NCBI RefSeq assembly: GCF_024347455.1 | Contig: NZ_AP025483.1 | Location: 496,001-560,000, forward strand | Direction: 5' to 3' | DNA: 64,000 nt | Origin: Vibrio echinoideorum | GTDB taxonomy: Bacteria; Pseudomonadota; Gammaproteobacteria; Enterobacterales; Vibrionaceae | Part shown: positions 59,639 through 64,000 of the stretch, in pieces | How the letters are laid out: each line of letters begins with the position of its first letter | Position numbering within the stretch: position 1 is the first letter of the stretch | Translations under genes and position numbers: made by a program | Notes under the pieces: generated by a model | The model's database searches: none | What the model was told of the DNA's origin: nothing | What the model saw: only the letters and a program-made list of their open reading frames with translations

Positions 59639-59665
59639 GGCACGAGACCCCAAGCTATTTACTAT
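59637..59665 (+). promoter_or_regulatory. Promoter of the rpsP operon
   Basis: TTGGCA (59637-59642), 17 bases, TACTAT (59660-59665). The -10 lies in the loop of an inverted repeat (ACCCCAAG 59647-59654, CTTGGGGT 59667-59674). Confidence 0.55.
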
Positions 59666-59707
59666 ACTTGGGGTTAATTATTTTATTAAGAAAGCAAAGA
59701 GGACGAC

Positions 59708-59956
59708 ATGGTAACCATTCGTTTGGCACGTCACGGTGCAAAGAAGCGCCCATTTTATCAAATCGTAGTTGCGGATAGCCGTAACTCTGTAACTGGCCGT
59801 TTCATCGAGAAAGTAGGTTTCTTTAACCCTACAGCTCAAGGTCAAGAAGAAGGTCTACGTCTAGACCTAGATCGTGTTAACCACTGGGTTGGTCAAGGCG
59901 CATCTCTATCTGATCGTGTAGCTAAGCTAGTTAAAGACGCTCAAAAAGCGGCTTAA
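59708..59956 (+). CDS. rpsP: 30S ribosomal protein S16
   Basis: This protein of 82 residues opens [25 protein letters not shown] in typical S16 fashion and matches E. coli (82). It begins the conserved rpsP-rimM-trmD-rplS operon. GAGG lies just before the ATG. Codon use is biased, as for an abundant protein. Confidence 0.98.
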   Translation: MVTIRLARHGAKKRPFYQIVVADSRNSVTGRFIEKVGFFNPTAQGQEEGLRLDLDRVNHWVGQGASLSDRVAKLVKDAQKAA

Positions 59957-59980
59957 TTCTTTTTTAAAGAGAAATAGCTT

Positions 59981-60535
59981 ATGTCGATGAAGGGTACAGA
60001 AACTATGAGCGAGCAAAACAATAGAATTGTCATGGGTAAACTTGGGTCTACCTATGGTATTCGTGGCTGGCTTAAAGTGTTCTCCTACACAGACAATGCT
60101 GAAAGCATATTTGATTACAGCCCTTGGTATTTAAACCAAAAGGGCAAGTGGGTTGAGTACAAAGTTGAAAGCTGGAAACGTCATGGCCAAGGTTATGTAT
60201 GTAAGCTAGCGGGATTAGATGTTCGTGAAGACGCACAACTGATGACTAACTTTGAAATTGCTATTGACCCTGCTTCGTTACCTGAATTGTCAGAAGATGA
60301 ATTCTACTGGCGCGAATTGTTCGGTATGCAAGTTTTTACCACTAAAGGTTACGACCTTGGTGAGGTCACTGACCTATTAGAAACTGGCTCGAACGATGTT
60401 CTAGTAATCAAAGCAAATCTTAAAGATGCTTTTGGCCAAAAGGAACGGTTAGTACCGTACCTTGAAGAGCAAGTGATCAAGAAAGTTGATCGCGAAGCTC
60501 GCCGGATCGAAGTTGACTGGGATCCTGGATTCTAA
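59981..60535 (+). CDS. rimM: Ribosome maturation factor RimM
   Basis: This 30S-assembly protein of 184 residues binds S19 and helps mature the 16S 3' domain. The N-terminal domain ([19 protein letters not shown]) and the C-terminal PRC-barrel ([21 protein letters not shown]) are typical, with the tail EVDWDPGF. The frame has ATGs at 59981 and 60005; the longer form agrees with vibrio homologues that I remember. It sits 24 bp after rpsP. Confidence 0.95.
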   Translation: MSMKGTETMSEQNNRIVMGKLGSTYGIRGWLKVFSYTDNAESIFDYSPWYLNQKGKWVEYKVESWKRHGQGYVCKLAGLDVREDAQLMTNFEIAIDPASLPELSEDEFYWRELFGMQVFTTKGYDLGEVTDLLETGSNDVLVIKANLKDAFGQKERLVPYLEEQVIKKVDREARRIEVDWDPGF

Positions 60536-60561
60536 CTCCAAATTACAGAGCGAGAGAACAC

Positions 60562-61302
60562 ATGTGGGTTGGCGTAATTAGCCTGTTTCCTGAAATGTTC
60601 CGTTCTGTTACTGATTTTGGAGTAACAGGTCAAGCGGTTAAGAATGGTCTTTTATCTATTGAGACATGGAATCCTCGCGATTTCACTCATGATAAACATC
60701 GCACTGTTGATGACAGACCTTACGGTGGTGGTCCTGGCATGTTAATGATGGTTCAGCCTTTGCGCGATGCTATCAAAACAGCCAAGCAAGCAGCACCGGG
60801 TAAGACGAAAGTTATCTATCTTTCACCTCAAGGTCGTAAACTCGATCAGAAAGGTGTTGAAGAGCTGGCTACAAACGAGAACATCGTTCTAATTTGTGGG
60901 CGCTATGAAGGGGTAGATGAGCGTATCATTCAATCTGAAGTTGACGAAGAATGGTCAATTGGGGATTTTGTGATGACGGGTGGTGAACTGCCAGCCATGA
61001 CGTTGATTGATTCAGTCTCTCGGTTTGTTCCGGGTGTACTTGGCGATTTCGCGTCAGCAGAAGAAGATTCTTTTGCTAATGGCTTGTTAGATTGCCCTCA
61101 TTATACGCGTCCTGAAGTGTTAGATGGAAAAGATGTACCTAGTGTACTGAAATCTGGAAACCACAAGGATATTCGTCTCTGGCGATTGAAACAATCGTTG
61201 GGCCGAACTTGGCTAAGAAGACCAGAACTCCTGGAAAACCTAGCTCTGACTGACGAACAGGAACAATTACTGGCTGAATTCATTAAAGAGCATCGCTCTT
61301 AA
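60562..61302 (+). CDS. trmD: tRNA (guanine-37-N1)-methyltransferase TrmD
   Basis: This SPOUT methyltransferase of 246 residues makes m1G37, which prevents frameshifting. The knot region [10 protein letters not shown] and [15 protein letters not shown], the early LFPEMF and the C-terminal tRNA-binding domain are present. It has the same length class as E. coli (255). It lies between rimM and rplS. Confidence 0.97.
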   Translation: MWVGVISLFPEMFRSVTDFGVTGQAVKNGLLSIETWNPRDFTHDKHRTVDDRPYGGGPGMLMMVQPLRDAIKTAKQAAPGKTKVIYLSPQGRKLDQKGVEELATNENIVLICGRYEGVDERIIQSEVDEEWSIGDFVMTGGELPAMTLIDSVSRFVPGVLGDFASAEEDSFANGLLDCPHYTRPEVLDGKDVPSVLKSGNHKDIRLWRLKQSLGRTWLRRPELLENLALTDEQEQLLAEFIKEHRS

Positions 61303-61361
61303 CGAAAAGCAAGCAGTAACCTATTAAATTTAGTATCAGTTTATTCTAGGAATTTATACAA

Positions 61362-61715
61362 ATGAGCAACATCATCAAGGCTCTTGAAGAAGAGCAACTA
61401 AAATCAGACCTTCCTAAATTCGCACCAGGTGACACTGTTGTAGTTCAGGTTAAGGTAAAAGAAGGTGACCGTGAGCGTCTACAGGCTTTCGAAGGCGTTG
61501 TAATCGCTATTCGTAACCGTGGTCTACACTCTGCATTCACAGTTCGTAAGATCTCGAACGGTGAAGGCGTAGAGCGTGCGTTCCAAACTCACTCTCCAAT
61601 GGTTGATAGCATCGAAGTTAAACGCCGTGGTGCAGTACGTCGTGCCAAGTTGTACTACCTACGTGAGCGTTCTGGTAAGTCAGCTCGTATTAAAGAGAAA
61701 CTTACTAGAAAGTAA
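61362..61715 (+). CDS. rplS: 50S ribosomal protein L19
   Basis: This protein of 117 residues has typical L19 sequence ([26 protein letters not shown], then [23 protein letters not shown]). E. coli L19 is 115. It ends the operon and is followed by a strong terminator at 61737. Confidence 0.98.
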   Translation: MSNIIKALEEEQLKSDLPKFAPGDTVVVQVKVKEGDRERLQAFEGVVIAIRNRGLHSAFTVRKISNGEGVERAFQTHSPMVDSIEVKRRGAVRRAKLYYLRERSGKSARIKEKLTRK

Positions 61716-61736
61716 TTCTTTTTGCATTCTATCGAT

Positions 61737-61766
61737 AAAAGCGGAGCCATTGGCTCCGCTTTTTTG
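61737..61766 (+). terminator. Intrinsic terminator of the rpsP-rplS operon
   Basis: AAAAGCGGAGCC pairs with GGCTCCGCTTTT around ATT, followed by a T run. Confidence 0.93.
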
Positions 61767-61896
61767 TGCCTGTTATTTAGAGTTTCGCAGACAATAGCTC
61801 CTCAACTCGCTCGTTCATCATTCTTGAGGATGACGGAGTAAGGAATCGGAACCTCTGACCTCGGGGTTGTTAAACCTTTAAGATCCTTAATCCAAT

Positions 61897-61930
61897 AAAA
61901 AAGGATTGACGTTAAACGCCAACCCTTTCA
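61897..61930 (-). terminator. Terminator of the coaE-zapD-yacG group
   Basis: On the minus strand AAAGGGTTGGCGT pairs with ACGTCAATCCTTT (two G-T pairs), followed by six T. It lies 23 bases beyond the yacG stop codon. Confidence 0.75.
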
Positions 61931-61952
61931 TTTTACTCGAATCTCGAACCAC

Positions 61953-62150
61953 TTAGTGTGGGTCTTCTGACCAACCATCGCTATCAGACATATCTGGTGC
62001 GCCAGCGATGCTGTTTTCTTCATCTGCCCATTCACCAAAGTCAATCATCTGACATTGTTTGCTGCAAAACGGGCGATGTGGGCTTTGTTCACCCCATTCA
62101 ACGTCAGTATTACATTGAGGGCATTTAACGATGGTGATTTTTTTCGACAT
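61953..62150 (-). CDS. yacG: DNA gyrase inhibitor YacG
   Basis: This zinc protein of 65 residues binds GyrB. The four zinc cysteines are C10 and C13 (CPQC) and C29 and C33 (FCSKQC), and [13 protein letters not shown] follows, as in E. coli YacG (65). The tail is acidic. It belongs to the pilD-coaE-zapD-yacG group; a palindromic element is inserted between it and zapD. Confidence 0.96.
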   Translation of the reverse strand: MSKKITIVKCPQCNTDVEWGEQSPHRPFCSKQCQMIDFGEWADEENSIAGAPDMSDSDGWSEDPH

Positions 62151-62175
62151 AGTGATTCTTAATTTGAAGGTGTAA

Positions 62176-62340
62176 TAATACCAATCGTAGTAAATAACTG
62201 GTCATCCTAGCTTGTTAAAACGCTCGATAACTTCGTTAGAAATTTTGATTGTAGAATAACTACTTATCGAAAATTTCTGTCTTGTTCTCAAACCTTTTTC
62301 CTACGCTATTTATGAACACTTACTTACTGTGATTGGCATA
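62176..62340. repeat. MITE-like palindromic repeat element (about 165 bp)
   Basis: The ends are about 20-base inverted repeats with 16 matches (left ATACCAATCGTAGTAAATAA; right reads TTACTTACTGTGATTGGCAT). Internal inverted pieces are GAAATTTT(GATTG) and CGAAAATTTC. I recognise the outer sequence ATACCAATC.TA.TAAATA as that of dispersed repeats common in vibrio genomes. No transposase is encoded. It interrupts the zapD-yacG spacer. Confidence 0.72.
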
Positions 62341-62392
62341 AGAGTTCGTTTAGGCTCGAGTAGGTACTCAAGCCAAACTATAAAAGGAAATT

Positions 62393-63133
62393 TTAGGTGC
62401 AGATAGCCAATTCAAATTCGATATCTTGAGTACAGGCTTGCCCTGTTTCAAAGCTCATGAATTTGACGGCAAAACGGTTTTTATGTCCCGAGATCATCGG
62501 GTAGGCACCGTATTGCATTGGAATAGATAGGCGAAGGATATTCGCTTCATCAGCATCGCTCTGGAAGAAGCCAGCCCGAGCAATTTTCTCTTTAAAGTGC
62601 CCAGTCTCTCTGGTTAGCTTTAACCATAGCGTTAGCGCTTCATACAAAGGCTGTAGGCTATCCATCCACGCTTTGGCATCTCTCATTCTCTTATCTAGAG
62701 GAAGGTGTAGCCAATAATGCAGTGCGGGTAAATCAAAGCAGCATGAACCGCCTGGTAGATTAAAACGTTGACGAATAGCACTTAGGAAACGGTCTTCCTT
62801 AAGTGACTGACCAAAACGCTCTGCCTGCATCAATTCACGATAGATATTACCAATATCGTTGAGCAGTGATGTAAGCATCTCTTGATCGACACCTTCAACA
62901 TCTAACCAGCTTTTGTAGGTTACACGTTGCTTCTCAATGTCTTTTGCGAGTTCGCTTTTGAGTTGGATCTGCTCAAAGATTTCAATCAGATCGAAGATCG
63001 AACGGAAAAAGAGTTGATACTGTTGAGCATCAGAAAATGTAGAAGACAAGTGTAACTGCCTCAAGAGTGACTCAACTCTTAAGTAGATTCGTGTTTTCTC
63101 ATTTAGAGGATGTTCAAATTTGTGGGTGATCAT
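62393..63133 (-). CDS. zapD: Cell division protein ZapD
   Basis: This 246-residue protein crosslinks FtsZ filaments. It begins [24 protein letters not shown], the ZapD signature, and length matches E. coli (247). ATG 63133 is chosen with AAGG eight bases upstream; the frame opens five codons earlier. The order coaE-zapD-yacG is conserved, although the repeat element separates it from yacG. Confidence 0.95.
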   Translation of the reverse strand: MITHKFEHPLNEKTRIYLRVESLLRQLHLSSTFSDAQQYQLFFRSIFDLIEIFEQIQLKSELAKDIEKQRVTYKSWLDVEGVDQEMLTSLLNDIGNIYRELMQAERFGQSLKEDRFLSAIRQRFNLPGGSCCFDLPALHYWLHLPLDKRMRDAKAWMDSLQPLYEALTLWLKLTRETGHFKEKIARAGFFQSDADEANILRLSIPMQYGAYPMISGHKNRFAVKFMSFETGQACTQDIEFELAICT

Positions 63134-63159
63134 CGAGCAAACCTTCATTCAACATAGTT

Positions 63160-63774
63160 CTATTCTGACCTATCTACTGTACTGATTGCCAGATACTTTT
63201 GATGTAAATCTGTGATTTGAAGCAAAAGTTCTTGGTTTTTAGTATGGTTTTTAATCACGTCATCTGCAACTGCTAAGCGTTGTTCTCTTGATGCTTGTGA
63301 TTTTAAAATTGATGTAACTTGTTCTCTAGAGACATTGTCACGACTCATTGTGCGTTCTATTTGCACTTCAGCTGGCACATCAACGATTAATACGCGATCG
63401 GCCATGCCTTGCATCTGGTTTTCAACCAATAGAGGCGCTACTAATAAAGCATAAGGAGATGTGACTTTAGACAGGTCACTGTCAATTTTGTCGCGGATCA
63501 TTGGGTGAAGAAGATCATTGAGCCACTGTTTCTCTTTGGGATTAGAGAAGATTAGTTCACGTAACTGACTTCGATTTAGAGTCCCATTTTCAAGTAAGAT
63601 AGCGTCCCCAAAATGAGCCGCAATTTGTTTCAAGCCTTCGCTGCCTAGTGCCACAACTTCACGTGCCACGATATCAGCATCGACAATATCAATATTAAAA
63701 TGTTCATTGAAGAGGTTAGCCACTGTGGTTTTGCCACTTGCGATACCACCACTTAATCCGATAATCGTTGCCAT
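63160..63774 (-). CDS. coaE: Dephospho-CoA kinase CoaE
   Basis: This 204-residue P-loop kinase catalyses the last step of coenzyme A synthesis. The Walker motif GLSGGIASGKTT is at residues about 6-17, followed by DADIVAREV and LLHPMIRDKI. ATG 63774 (MATIIGLSGG) is chosen. The pilD stop codon lies 2 bp upstream, so the genes are coupled. Confidence 0.96.
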   Translation of the reverse strand: MATIIGLSGGIASGKTTVANLFNEHFNIDIVDADIVAREVVALGSEGLKQIAAHFGDAILLENGTLNRSQLRELIFSNPKEKQWLNDLLHPMIRDKIDSDLSKVTSPYALLVAPLLVENQMQGMADRVLIVDVPAEVQIERTMSRDNVSREQVTSILKSQASREQRLAVADDVIKNHTKNQELLLQITDLHQKYLAISTVDRSE

Positions 63775-63776
63775 GG

Positions 63777-64000
63777 TTAAATTCCTAGTACAGAAGTGAA
63801 ATACCAACCCATGATGTCGTTGCCCCACATCAAGCTTACCCAACCAGCAATGGCGAGGTACGGCCCAAATGGGAACGCTTTATCAATGCCTTGTTGTTTC
63901 AATCGAAGCTGAATCAACCCAAAAACAAGGCCGACAAGCGAAGACAAGAGAATGATCATAGGCAGATGCTGCCAACCAAGCCACGCCCCAAGTGCTGCTA
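63777..64000 (-). CDS. pilD: Type IV prepilin peptidase PilD, C-terminal part (partial)
   Basis: An open frame enters from the right edge on the minus strand and ends at TAA 63779-63777. The visible 74 residues are mostly hydrophobic, with [22 protein letters not shown] and a final SVLGI; the FGPYLA[IV]AGW pattern is the C-terminal signature of PilD/GspO aspartic peptidases. The order pilD-coaE-zapD-yacG is the known pil cluster end. The catalytic aspartates lie outside the window. Confidence 0.9.
   Translation of the reverse strand, partial: AALGAWLGWQHLPMIILLSSLVGLVFGLIQLRLKQQGIDKAFPFGPYLAIAGWVSLMWGNDIMGWYFTSVLGI

Overview
The window is a stretch of a gammaproteobacterial main chromosome, almost certainly a Vibrio. 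The support is the combination of luxS beside gshA, a BarA/VarS-type sensor kinase next to rlmD-relA, csrA followed by a tRNA-Ser/tRNA-Arg cluster, the sodium-pumping oxaloacetate decarboxylase operon (oadGAB), a pilD-coaE-zapD-yacG block, AT-rich spacers, and protein sequences close to known vibrio orthologues. The species cannot be fixed from sequence reading alone. I see no prophage, transposase, CRISPR array, plasmid function or defence island. This is dense core genome in which nearly every gene can be named.

Layout, left to right. 1-1362: end of ubiH and ubiI (ubiquinone hydroxylases). 1547-4533: the small (p)ppGpp modulator ytfK, a probable unannotated structured RNA, ybaK, ygfZ, then divergent sdhE-ygfX. 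4617-9275: nadB, divergent from the envelope-stress operon rpoE-rseA-rseB-rseC. 9413-15902: lepA-lepB-rnc-era, then recO-pdxJ-acpS. 16025-23709: barA/varS (minus strand), rlmD, relA, mazG. 23860-26881: pyrG and eno. 27469-33478: ftsB-ispD-ispF-truD-surE-pcm-nlpD-rpoS. 33622-42575: mutS (minus), pncC, recA (LexA box), alaS, an aspartate kinase and csrA. 43048-44561: ten tRNA genes (2 Ser-GCT, 8 identical Arg-ACG). 44937-49800: oadG-oadA-oadB, a quinone-oxidoreductase-like protein and a YqaA-type membrane protein. 49810-55540: an M16 lipoprotein protease, gshA, a transglycosylase-like lipoprotein and luxS. 55708-61715: corB-like and ypjD (minus), ffh, rpsP-rimM-trmD-rplS. 61953-64000 (minus): yacG, zapD, coaE and the end of pilD.

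Functional themes. Global regulation is concentrated here: two sigma factors (RpoE with its anti-sigma cascade, RpoS), the stringent response (relA, ytfK), the Csr/Rsm pathway at both ends (BarA/VarS sensor and CsrA target), SOS (recA) and AI-2 quorum sensing (luxS). The rest is translation and its quality control, DNA repair, precursor biosynthesis and protein export.

The most interesting non-gene signals are: a 2041-2245 minus-strand locus that folds into a closed multi-helix structure with its own promoter and terminator; a decayed second copy of the 3' end of eno together with its terminator; tRNA-Arg units amplified as exact 177-bp and 161-bp tandem units, with a covarying hairpin after each gene; tandem terminator-like hairpins in front of the aspartate kinase gene; and two palindromic dispersed-repeat-like elements (22684-22810 and 62176-62340). 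I did not find convincing evidence of a wholly new multi-gene system.
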